In this document: positions 16,531 to 23,391 of the stretch, piece after piece
Position numbering within the stretch: the stretch's first letter is position 1
Layout: every line of letters begins with the position of its first letter
DNA from: CAYXVF01 sp964468125
GTDB lineage: Bacteria; Myxococcota; XYA12-FULL-58-9; CAYXVF01
Assembly (NCBI GenBank): GCA_964468125.1
Contig: CAYXVF010000082.1
Coordinates: 1 to 27,681 of the forward strand
DNA length: 27,681 nucleotides
Reading direction: 5' to 3'
Position numbers and translations under genes: made by a program
The notes under the pieces: generated by a model
The model's input: only the letters and a program-made list of their open reading frames with translations
The model's database searches: none
Told to the model about the DNA's origin: nothing

Positions 16531-16546
16531 AGCAAACACGATGCCA
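16531..16546 (-). promoter_or_regulatory. Sigma-54 promoter of pilA
   Basis: On the minus strand the sequence reads TGGCAT, five bases, TTGCT. This is a near-consensus -24/-12 element with the required 10 nt between the GG and GC dinucleotides. The predicted start of transcription is near 16520, giving an untranslated leader of about 85 nt before the pilA ATG. It agrees with PilR being a sigma-54 activator encoded in the same window. Confidence 0.8.
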
Positions 16547-16606
16547 AGACCGAACACCGCGAGAATGGCCCCCAGAGCCCTCATGGAAGTAGCACGAATC
16601 GAGGGA

Positions 16607-16623
16607 CTGACAAAATTTGTCAG
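16607..16623. promoter_or_regulatory. 17-nt palindrome, candidate PilR enhancer / operator between pilA and pilD
   Basis: CTGACAAA, one central A, TTTGTCAG: perfect 8-base arms. The centre is about 95 bp upstream of the predicted pilA start, the usual distance for a sigma-54 enhancer, and each arm holds a TGTC half-site of the kind reported for PilR in Pseudomonas. It also overlaps the possible -35 of pilD. Factor assignment is inference. Confidence 0.5.
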
Positions 16624-16647
16624 GTGGTGCCGCTGCGGTGACATAAT
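16617..16647 (+). promoter_or_regulatory. Possible sigma-70 type promoter of pilD
   Basis: TTGTCA at 16617-16622 and CATAAT at 16642-16647 with a 19-bp spacer, longer than ideal. The -10 hexamer matches consensus at five of six positions. Transcription would start near 16654, followed by an AGGGA Shine-Dalgarno and the ATG at 16670. Confidence 0.35.
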
Positions 16648-16669
16648 TCGACTACGCCGGTAGGGAACG

Positions 16670-17530
16670 ATGTCCGACAGCACGCTACAGCTCTACATGC
16701 TTTCCTACCTGACGATCTTCGGCGCCGCGCTCGGGTCCTTTCTGAATGTGGTGATCGGCAGGCTCCCGGAGGGGCTCTCCATCGTCTGGCCCGGCAGCCG
16801 GTGCCCGAGCTGTCTCACGCCGATTCGCTGGTACGACAACATTCCCATCGTGTCATGGCTGGTGCTGCGGGCCCGGTGTCGCAACTGCGGCGTACGGATC
16901 GGCCCGCGCTATGTCCTCCTCGAGATTCTGACCGCGGTGCTGGTGGCGTCCCTGTTTCTGCGCTTGGGCTGGTCGGTCACTTTCCTGCAGTGGCTGATCC
17001 TCGGCTCGATGCTGGTTGTGATCGTTTTCCTGGACATCGACTACTGGTGGATCCCCGACAAGATCGTGTTTCCCGGCATGGCCGTAGCGGTGATCTTCGC
17101 CTTCCTTCCCGGGGGTATCGGAATCGTCGAGGCCCTGTGGGGGCTCGTTCCCGCGGCCCTGATCTACGCGACAGGCTGGATGTTCATGAAGATCACGAGA
17201 CGGGAAGGTTTGGGCTTTGGCGATGTCAAGCTGCTCGCCATGATCGGACTCGCCTTGGGCTTGATGCCGACACTCAACGTCCTTTTCCTCTCGTCGATTC
17301 AAGGGGTCGTGATCGGGGGGCTCTTGAGCCTGGCGGGCGGGCACGCAGGGAAGGAAGAGCTGAACGTCGAGCTCATGATGGATGAGGAGCTCGCCTGGGA
17401 GCCTCCGCCGCGCTCCTTCCCCTTCGGCCCATTCCTGGCGCTGGCGGCCTTTGAGGTGGTCTTGCTGCCCGGGGTCTTTCTCGATCTTCCGCTCTCGCTG
17501 ATCCACGACCTCGTCGAGCAGGCGCTGTGA
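16670..17530 (+). CDS. pilD: Prepilin peptidase / N-methyltransferase PilD
   Basis: Inner-membrane aspartyl protease that removes the prepilin leader and N-methylates the new N-terminal Phe. It is 286 aa, full length. The N-terminal methyltransferase part has GSFLNVVIGRLP near 22 and two Cys pairs, CPSC (45-48) and CRNC (70-73). The active-site aspartates are in FLDIDYWWIPD (near 120-130) and GFGDVK (Asp185). About seven to eight hydrophobic segments are visible. The C-terminal loop (about 225-250) is acidic then Pro-rich, with the FPFGPFLA segment usual in this family. It is divergent from pilA, its substrate gene, across 234 bp. Its TGA overlaps the GTG of the downstream sensor kinase. Confidence 0.95.
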   Translation: MSDSTLQLYMLSYLTIFGAALGSFLNVVIGRLPEGLSIVWPGSRCPSCLTPIRWYDNIPIVSWLVLRARCRNCGVRIGPRYVLLEILTAVLVASLFLRLGWSVTFLQWLILGSMLVVIVFLDIDYWWIPDKIVFPGMAVAVIFAFLPGGIGIVEALWGLVPAALIYATGWMFMKITRREGLGFGDVKLLAMIGLALGLMPTLNVLFLSSIQGVVIGGLLSLAGGHAGKEELNVELMMDEELAWEPPPRSFPFGPFLALAAFEVVLLPGVFLDLPLSLIHDLVEQAL

Positions 17531-18930
17531 GTGGGCTGCGGTCGCGGCTGCTCGTGCTCTTCATCGCGGTCGCGGCGGTCGGAACGACGATCGCCTACGT
17601 CGGGTTTGTGGTCTGGGGCCAGCGGCAAATCGAAGCCGCGCGCCAGGCGGAGATGCGCGCTGCGGCGCACACGGTCCTCGCCCGCCTTTCCGCACCGCGC
17701 AGCGAGCTGCATCGACTTCTCGAAACCATCGCGAAGCAGACCGGGATCTCCGTCGCGGTCGCCGGTGACGGTGTTCCCTGGGTGTTCACGCAGTCGGTGG
17801 GCGTGCCCCTAGCGGATCCGAGTCAGGCGCAGAGCGAGCCGCTGCTCGTTCGCGGACGGGTGCACCTCGCCTTGCCGGTTCCGGAACGTCTGCGTCCCTG
17901 GACCTACGTCGTGGCATCGCGGCCTCCGAGCGACGTCTACGACCGGGTTTTTGCGACCCAAACCCTCGCCTTCTGGGCTTTGGGTTTCGCGTTCGTGGCG
18001 ATGGTCGGTGTCGGGCTCTTGCTCGCGCGGCGCAGCTTTCTCGAGCCCTTCGACAGACTCTCGACCCTCGTCGCGAGCTCCGACCACGCAGGCCTCCGTC
18101 AGCTCGGAGGCCAGGCGGACAGCTTCGCCGCCCTCGGCCGCAGCATCGCGGGCATGAACGAGCGCATCGCGAATGACCGAGAACGCATCGCGAGCCAGCT
18201 CGACCAGCTCCGCGAAGCGCACGACGAGCTCGCTGCAGCGCAGGATCAGCTCGTGCGCGCCGAGAGGCTTGCGGTCGTAGGGACACTGGCAGCGGGCCTC
18301 GCGCACGAGGTGGGCAATCCACTGGCCGTCGTAAACGGTTTCGTGGAGCTGCTTGATGACCCTGAATTGTCAGCGGAGGATCGGGCTGCTGCGTTGGGGC
18401 GAATCGAACAAGAGCTCGCGCGGATTCAATCGATCGTTCGCGACCTCCTCGATTTCAGTCGCGCATCGACGGAGTCTCGTGGCAGCAGCGCGGTGGACGA
18501 GGTGCTTGCCGATCTCGAAGGGTTGCTCACGCCGCAGAAGCGCTTTGCGCAGGTGACGCTCGAATGCGATGCGCAAAGCGGCCTCGAGGTGGCAATAGAA
18601 AAGGGCGCGCTGCTGCAGGTCCTCGTCAACCTCGCCCTGAACGCCGCTGACGCGATGGCCGGGCCGGGGACGTGCCGGGTGAGCGCGAAACGTCTCGGGG
18701 ACGTGATGACGCTGATTGTTGAAGACAGCGGGCCAGGGATCGCATCCGCAGACAGAGGCAAGGTGTTCGAGCCCTTCTACACGACGAAACCCGCTGGCCT
18801 CGGGACGGGGCTCGGACTCGCCGTCTGCGAACGCATCGTTCAAGCGGTGGGCGGAACCATCGAGGTAAGAGAGTCCCAAGAGCTCGGTGGCGCGGCATTT
18901 CACATCCGCCTGCCGGTTCACCATCGGTAG
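17527..18930 (+). CDS. Membrane sensor histidine kinase coupled to pilD
   Basis: 467 aa from the GTG at 17527, which overlaps the pilD stop (GTGA). TM1 at about 6-30 and TM2 at about 146-167 enclose a periplasmic sensor region of about 115 residues. A HAMP-like linker and coiled coil (about 168-245) precede the HisKA domain with His260 in LAHEVGNPL. The HATPase domain shows NLALNAADAM near 368, G1 DSGPGI at 400 and G2 GLGTGLGLAV at 424. All catalytic motifs are intact. It is unlike PilS in topology (two rather than six membrane segments), so it is a distinct sensor. No DNA-binding partner regulator is next to it; the convergent REC-PATAN protein is the nearest receiver. Confidence 0.88.
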   Translation: MSGLRSRLLVLFIAVAAVGTTIAYVGFVVWGQRQIEAARQAEMRAAAHTVLARLSAPRSELHRLLETIAKQTGISVAVAGDGVPWVFTQSVGVPLADPSQAQSEPLLVRGRVHLALPVPERLRPWTYVVASRPPSDVYDRVFATQTLAFWALGFAFVAMVGVGLLLARRSFLEPFDRLSTLVASSDHAGLRQLGGQADSFAALGRSIAGMNERIANDRERIASQLDQLREAHDELAAAQDQLVRAERLAVVGTLAAGLAHEVGNPLAVVNGFVELLDDPELSAEDRAAALGRIEQELARIQSIVRDLLDFSRASTESRGSSAVDEVLADLEGLLTPQKRFAQVTLECDAQSGLEVAIEKGALLQVLVNLALNAADAMAGPGTCRVSAKRLGDVMTLIVEDSGPGIASADRGKVFEPFYTTKPAGLGTGLGLAVCERIVQAVGGTIEVRESQELGGAAFHIRLPVHHR

Positions 18931-18954
18931 TGCCGCGTCGTCGAGCTTGGGCGC

Positions 18955-20313
18955 TCAAACCATCGGTTCGAGCATCCTGAGGGAAATCAAGCTGTAGACG
19001 ATTCGCAGAGCATCCGGGGGATGGACACTCAGGGATGAGAGCATTTCTTCGGTGTGCATACCGTCTTCGATCCGACGCGCCGCCGCGAGCTCGCGACGGG
19101 TCAGCTTCAAGGCGTCAAAGTCTGGGTGTCTTACCGCCCACTTCAGGGGTACCTGAATGACCGGGAGCATCTGCCCCCGCAGTCTCGTCTCGTCGTAGGC
19201 GCGGCGAATGCCTTCAACCACGAAGGCCGCCCCGGTGAACTCGATCGGCTGGAACATCTCCGGAAGCTTCGCGCTCGGGTTGAACCGGTATTCGCCGGCG
19301 TGCCAGGAGAACGGCTCGAAGAGCTTGGTCTCCATTTGCAGCTCGAGGGCAAAGGAGAGGTTCTTGGGGCTGATGCTGTTCATCTCGACCAGGAGCTCCC
19401 CTTGGCGTTTACCGGTCCGCTTCATTTCTCGGATCGACGCGTCGCACTGCTCCGGCGTGATCAATCGCTCGCTCACGAGGAGGCGGCCCAGACATTCACT
19501 GACGAGATTCGATTTTACGTGGTAGGGCGATCCGTCGCGAATGTAGATGATCTTCTTCACTCGCTCGCGCCGAAGGAGAAGAGCGCCGCTCTTTCGCTGT
19601 GACCAGAGCGTGCCCACCACCTCAGCGACGGGGGTTTTGCGGATCGAGCCCTGAAATAGAAACGCGCTCTGCTTGAATTCGCTGCGCGCGCTCTTTTCGA
19701 CTTCGAGCTTTTCGAGCTCCGCGGCCGGTTCCACGAAGGCGCCTTCAGGCAAGGGCTCGCCGTCGCTCTGGCTGCGCCGGCTGCCGCGCTCTTCGACGGT
19801 GACGGGCTCGCTCCCTGACTCTCGAGCGAATTGCCTCTCGGCGACATCAAAGGGCGATTCGTCCTGGTGTGTGCCCTCGTCGGGGGCCTGGTCCAGCGCC
19901 GGTGCTGGGGCAGACGCGTCTCCTGCGCCGTCGGCGCCGACTTCGCCCACCGCCGCGACGACGAGCTCCATCAAGGTCTCGAGCTTCAGGGGCTTGTCCA
20001 GGTATTCGAGGACTCCGTAGGTGCCGGTCATCTCGCTGCGATGATTTCGGGCGCGATAGATGCCGCTGACCATGATGATCGGCAGCTCGCGCAGCTCCGG
20101 TCGCTGCCGAAGCTGCTCCACCAGAGCGAAGCCGTTGATGTGCGGAATGAGCACGTCGAGGATCAACAGGTCGGGGGTGTCCCCCTCGTCAAAAACCGCG
20201 AGCGCCTCCCGTCCGGTGCGCGCGGTATGCACCTCGTAGCCGCGCTCCTCGAGCGCTTCTGCCAACATCGCTTGTATGGCGCGGTCGTCGTCGACCACGA
20301 GGATTCGGGGCAT
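18955..20313 (-). CDS. Response regulator with REC and PATAN (DUF4388) domains
   Basis: 452 aa. The receiver domain (1-120) has the acidic cluster VVDDD, Asp53 in ILDVLIP and Lys107 in LDKPLK. A disordered, acidic Ala/Pro/Glu-rich linker spans about 123-213. From about 217 a DUF4388/PATAN domain follows (GSIRKTPVAEVVGTLWSQRKSG at 222), with the YIRDGSP strand near 257 and a helical region with LGRLLVSERLITPEQ near 275. PATAN domains sit in cyanobacterial and deltaproteobacterial motility and pilus regulators. In Synechocystis PATAN-REC proteins contact pilus machinery to steer twitching, which fits this position beside pilD. There is no DNA-binding domain, so output is by protein contact. The start has a GGAG seven bases upstream. 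Confidence 0.85.
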   Translation of the reverse strand: MPRILVVDDDRAIQAMLAEALEERGYEVHTARTGREALAVFDEGDTPDLLILDVLIPHINGFALVEQLRQRPELRELPIIMVSGIYRARNHRSEMTGTYGVLEYLDKPLKLETLMELVVAAVGEVGADGAGDASAPAPALDQAPDEGTHQDESPFDVAERQFARESGSEPVTVEERGSRRSQSDGEPLPEGAFVEPAAELEKLEVEKSARSEFKQSAFLFQGSIRKTPVAEVVGTLWSQRKSGALLLRRERVKKIIYIRDGSPYHVKSNLVSECLGRLLVSERLITPEQCDASIREMKRTGKRQGELLVEMNSISPKNLSFALELQMETKLFEPFSWHAGEYRFNPSAKLPEMFQPIEFTGAAFVVEGIRRAYDETRLRGQMLPVIQVPLKWAVRHPDFDALKLTRRELAAARRIEDGMHTEEMLSSLSVHPPDALRIVYSLISLRMLEPMV

Positions 20314-20393
20314 GCTTTAGCTCCAGGGAAGTGCAGCATGCCAAAAGATCCGGGATCAGCTCAAAATCGCCGCGGACCCGCGAAAGACCCGGC

Positions 20394-21233
20394 TCACTGC
20401 GCGCTGGCGTTGAGGATTCGCAACCCTGGGCCGTCGTCTTCATCCACCAGCGGCGCTGAGTCACCGTCGAGGTCACGGTAGAGCGCGTTGAGCGCCGGGT
20501 CGAGCAGGTGGGTCGTTTGCACCTTCGAGAGCGAGGTCAGAATGCTCGGCTTGATGCGCATCTCCGGATACTTCTCGTCCATCTCCCGGAGCATCGTCTT
20601 GATCGCCTGGCGCTGCTTCTCTTGCGAGCCGCACAGGCGGCAGGGCACGATCGGGAACTCTTGCTGGGCGGAGAGCTCGATCAGCTCCTCTTCGGGGACG
20701 TAGGCGAGGGGACGGATCACCTCCTGCGCCCCGTCGTCCGAAACCAGGCGGGGAGGCATCGACTTGAGCTGGCCGGAGAAGAACATGTTCAGGAGCACGG
20801 TCTCGATGATGTCGTCGGCGTGGTGTCCGAGTGCGACTTTGTTGCAGCCGTGCCGGTTGGCCGCCTTGTAGAGAATGGCGCGGCGAAAACGGGAGCACAG
20901 CGAGCAATAGATCTTGCCCGGCTCCGTCTTCTCCACCACCCGCGTATAGGTGTCCTGGTATTCGATCTCGTAGGGCACCTCCGCGGCCTTCATGTGCGCC
21001 TCGATCGGCGAGACATCATGGCCGGGCTGCCCCTGATCCAGGTGATAGGCGAAGAGATTGAGCTCAAAGGGCGCGCGCGCCTGAATTCGCTTCAGGGCCC
21101 AGAGCATGGCGTAAGAGTCCTTGCCGCCGGAGAGGGCGACGAGGATCGAGTCGCCGGGACGGATCAGGCCAAAGTCGCGGCAGGCGTGCCCGACGCGTTT
21201 CATGATGCGCTGCTCTAGCCGTCTTGGATGCAT
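20394..21233 (-). CDS. ttcA: tRNA 2-thiocytidine synthetase TtcA
   Basis: Fe-S dependent PP-loop ATPase that thiolates cytidine 32 of certain tRNAs. The protein is 279 aa. The PP-loop SGGKDS lies at 35-40. The two Cys pairs that, in TtcA, carry the cluster are C110-x-x-C113 (YCSLCSRFRR) and C198-x-x-C201 (CRLCGSQ). The segment LGHHADDIIETVLLNMFFSG near 135 is diagnostic for the TtcA/TilS-like group. The ATG at 21233 is preferred over a TTG at 21251. The C-terminal tail past about 250 is an acidic extension beyond the core. It stands alone between the REC-PATAN gene and the divergent adenosyltransferase gene and has no visible functional link to the pil genes. Confidence 0.9.
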   Translation of the reverse strand: MHPRRLEQRIMKRVGHACRDFGLIRPGDSILVALSGGKDSYAMLWALKRIQARAPFELNLFAYHLDQGQPGHDVSPIEAHMKAAEVPYEIEYQDTYTRVVEKTEPGKIYCSLCSRFRRAILYKAANRHGCNKVALGHHADDIIETVLLNMFFSGQLKSMPPRLVSDDGAQEVIRPLAYVPEEELIELSAQQEFPIVPCRLCGSQEKQRQAIKTMLREMDEKYPEMRIKPSILTSLSKVQTTHLLDPALNALYRDLDGDSAPLVDEDDGPGLRILNASAQ

Positions 21234-21287
21234 GGCGGGGGCACTACCCAATCAAGTGACTGAATCTCAAGGACTTTCGAAGGGCAG

Positions 21288-21316
21288 TTGCCTGCCGGCG
21301 CGCGGATGCTTAGCCT
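21288..21316 (+). promoter_or_regulatory. Possible promoter of the adenosyltransferase gene, near-leaderless
   Basis: TTGCCT, 17 bp, TAGCCT, then eight bases to the ATG at 21325. The predicted start of transcription is about two bases before the ATG. Hexamer matches are moderate (four and three of six), so this rests mostly on spacing. Confidence 0.3.
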
Positions 21317-21324
21317 CCCAGGTC

Positions 21325-21885
21325 ATGACCCTCCGCATCTACACTAAGACCGGCGACGACGGCGAAACGCACCTCTTCGGCGGAGACCGGGTGAGCAAGG
21401 ACCACCGGCGCGTCGAGGCCTATGGGACCGTTGACGAGCTCAACGCCGCGATCGGCGTCGCACGGGCCGCGGCCACCCTCAGTGTCGACGACGCCCTCGC
21501 CGAGATTCAATCGACCCTCTTCGAGGTAGGGGCCGACCTCGCGACGCCGCCATCGGTGAAAAAACGCCCTTCACAGCTCTCGGACGCGGACATCGAAGCG
21601 ATCGAAGGGCTCATCGACCGATGCGAAACGAAGCTCGAGCCGCTGAAGCGCTTCATCCTTCCCGCAGGAACTCCGGCGGCTGCGGCCCTCCATCTCGCCC
21701 GGACCATCTGTCGGCGGGCGGAGCGGCGTCTCGTGTCCCTGCGCGCGTCGGAGCCGGCGACTTCGGAGGTCGCGCTGCGCTACCTGAATCGGGTGGGCGA
21801 CCTCTTATTCGTGCTCGCGCGCCTCGCCAACAGCGAGGCGGGAGTGGGCGATGTGCCCTGGCAGGCGCGGCAGAAACGCGAGTGA
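21325..21885 (+). CDS. Cob(I)yrinic acid a,c-diamide / cob(I)alamin adenosyltransferase, PduO type
   Basis: 186 aa ATP:corrinoid adenosyltransferase of the PduO/MMAB family, which makes adenosylcobalamin from cob(I)alamin and ATP. Family motifs in order: TKTGDDGET at 7-15 (ATP site), GTVDELNAAIG at 34-44, FILPAGTPAAAALHLAR at 110-126, CRRAERR at 129-135 and YLNRVGDLLFVLAR at 153-166, which carries the conserved Asn-Arg and Asp. The usual FILPGG is here FILPAG. The ATG at 21325 gives the standard N-terminus MTLRIYTKTGD. A B12-dependent enzyme must be encoded elsewhere. The downstream phosphodiesterase gene begins 39 nt later with its own promoter-like sequence. Confidence 0.92.
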   Translation: MTLRIYTKTGDDGETHLFGGDRVSKDHRRVEAYGTVDELNAAIGVARAAATLSVDDALAEIQSTLFEVGADLATPPSVKKRPSQLSDADIEAIEGLIDRCETKLEPLKRFILPAGTPAAAALHLARTICRRAERRLVSLRASEPATSEVALRYLNRVGDLLFVLARLANSEAGVGDVPWQARQKRE

Positions 21886-21889
21886 AAAT

Positions 21890-21918
21890 TTGAGAGGTGC
21901 GTCGGCCGTCGCTACGGT
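21890..21918 (+). promoter_or_regulatory. Possible leaderless promoter of the phosphodiesterase gene
   Basis: TTGAGA at 21890-21895, a 17-bp spacer, TACGGT at 21913-21918, then exactly six bases to the ATG at 21925. Transcription would start at or next to the A of the start codon. No clear Shine-Dalgarno sits at normal spacing, which fits a leaderless message. Confidence 0.35.
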
Positions 21919-21924
21919 GGCCCC

Positions 21925-23304
21925 ATGAGTCCTGCATCTCGCCTGCTCGCCGCTACCGTCGTCCTGGCATCGGTGGCTCTCCCACGGTTCGTCCTCGCGA
22001 AACCCGCCGACGTCCTGATCATCGGCCTCGATGGGGTGTCTTTGAATCTCCTCGTCCCGATGGCGGAAAAGGGCGTCGCCCCCCGCCTGGGAGAGCTCCT
22101 GAGGGAAGGGGCGCGGGGAGACCTGGACGTGATCTGGCCCCTGCGAACGCCGCAGGTGTGGACCTCGGCGGTGACCGGCAAGCTGCCGGGGCAGCACGGG
22201 ATTTGGGACCACAAGTCGAACACCTACTTCAATCCACCGGAGATCCGGACCAAGGCCGCCAAGCGTGTGACGAGTCGGGATCGCAAGTCCAAGGCGCTGT
22301 GGACCCTGCTCGACGGGGCCGGCATTTCGACGCTCACCGTCGGCTGGATGGCGAGCTGGCCTGCCGAGAGGCTCGAGCACGGGGTCATGGTCGCGCCGAT
22401 CGAGCTGCAGGGGGATCCGCGGCAAACGACGATCAAGGGCTCGTTCTTTCGCGATGCAAGTGATCTCGTGCAGCCGGCGTCGCTGTGGCCGCAGGTGCGG
22501 TCTTGGATCGTCGAGCCCTACGACATCGAGGATGCGGAGCTCGTGCCCTTTGCGGAGGTGCCAGAGGCGGGCAATCCGATTCTGAACATGAAGCGGATCG
22601 AGCGCTACGTTTATGCGTTGCGCTGGAGCCTCGCTCGCGCGCGGTCCGTGGAGCGGATCACGCTCGAGCTCGCCCAGCAGAGGCAGCCGCAGGTGGTGAG
22701 CGCCTACTTCCAGTGCACGGATTCGCTTCTCCACCGCTTCTGGATCTTCTCTGAAGGCGCGGCCGAGACGCGCGAGCGCCTGAAGACCCACGGACTGCCC
22801 ACGGACCACGTGGACGAGCTCGTGCGGCGCTTTGGAGGGGTCGTGGAGGCCTGCTATCGCGACGTCGACGCGCGGGTGGGGCGAATGCTCGACGCGCTGC
22901 GCGGTCCGAACACGCGCGTCTTCATCGTCTCCGACCATGGCTTTGGTCGGGCTCGCAAGCCGCACAAGCTCGCCGACGAGCCCTATAGCGGCGACCACCT
23001 CGATCAAGGCATCATCATCGCCGCAGGGCCGGGCTTTCGGCGCGGCGAGCGGGTCGAGGGGGTCTCCATTCTCGACCTGACCCCGACCGTGCTTCAGCTG
23101 TTTGGGCGCCCCGTTGCGAAGGACATGCGCGGGAAAATCGCGACCTCCCTGTTCTCGAGCCCCCCTAAACCCGTGGCGCCGATCGAAACCTACGAGTCCG
23201 CTCCTCAACGCGAGGCGATCTACCCGGAGGGCTACCCGCCGCGACAGATCCCCGCCCGGCCGGTCGAGCGACCGTCGCAGCGATTCTTCAGCAACGGGAA
23301 GTGA
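21925..23304 (+). CDS. Exported alkaline-phosphatase-superfamily phosphodiesterase (type I PDE/nucleotide pyrophosphatase-like)
   Basis: 459 aa. A signal peptide is visible at about 1-26 (hydrophobic LAATVVLASVAL, then a likely cut near FVLA-KP), so the enzyme acts in the periplasm or outside. Metal-site residues of the AlkP fold occur in order: Asp36 in GLDG, the candidate nucleophile Thr75 in LRTPQVWTS, TGKLPGQHGIWD at 84-95, Asp266 and His270 in CTDSLLHRFW, Asp337-His338 in SDHGFG and His358 in GDHLDQG. The set is complete, so it should be active. Related proteins cleave phosphodiester or pyrophosphate bonds of nucleotides, lipids or sugar phosphates; the substrate here is not readable. 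The last 50 residues are Pro-rich and probably unstructured. Confidence 0.82.
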   Translation: MSPASRLLAATVVLASVALPRFVLAKPADVLIIGLDGVSLNLLVPMAEKGVAPRLGELLREGARGDLDVIWPLRTPQVWTSAVTGKLPGQHGIWDHKSNTYFNPPEIRTKAAKRVTSRDRKSKALWTLLDGAGISTLTVGWMASWPAERLEHGVMVAPIELQGDPRQTTIKGSFFRDASDLVQPASLWPQVRSWIVEPYDIEDAELVPFAEVPEAGNPILNMKRIERYVYALRWSLARARSVERITLELAQQRQPQVVSAYFQCTDSLLHRFWIFSEGAAETRERLKTHGLPTDHVDELVRRFGGVVEACYRDVDARVGRMLDALRGPNTRVFIVSDHGFGRARKPHKLADEPYSGDHLDQGIIIAAGPGFRRGERVEGVSILDLTPTVLQLFGRPVAKDMRGKIATSLFSSPPKPVAPIETYESAPQREAIYPEGYPPRQIPARPVERPSQRFFSNGK

Positions 23305-23391
23305 TCGCCACTCAGCAGCAACACAGTTGCAATGGAGCCGGGATCGAAGCATCCTCCACCCCGTACGGTCCAAGACGGGAGTGACCTGACG

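Noticed and set aside
16436..16531. Longer pilA start at 16531
   Set aside because: It would place 32 extra residues before the prepilin leader and would begin inside the sigma-54 promoter. The ATG at 16435 has a strong Shine-Dalgarno.
16622..16640. Second sigma-54-like element on the plus strand before pilD (AGGTGG to CTGCG)
   Set aside because: GG-N10-GC spacing exists, but the surrounding bases do not match TGGCAC/TTGCW.
18943..18956. Hairpin GAGC-loop-GCTC between the two convergent genes as a terminator
   Set aside because: Only a 4-bp stem, no T-run, and it overlaps the stop codon of the REC-PATAN gene.
23312..23333. GCAAC-ACA-GTTGC hairpin downstream of the phosphodiesterase gene
   Set aside because: Five-base stem with no T-run. 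Too weak to call a terminator.
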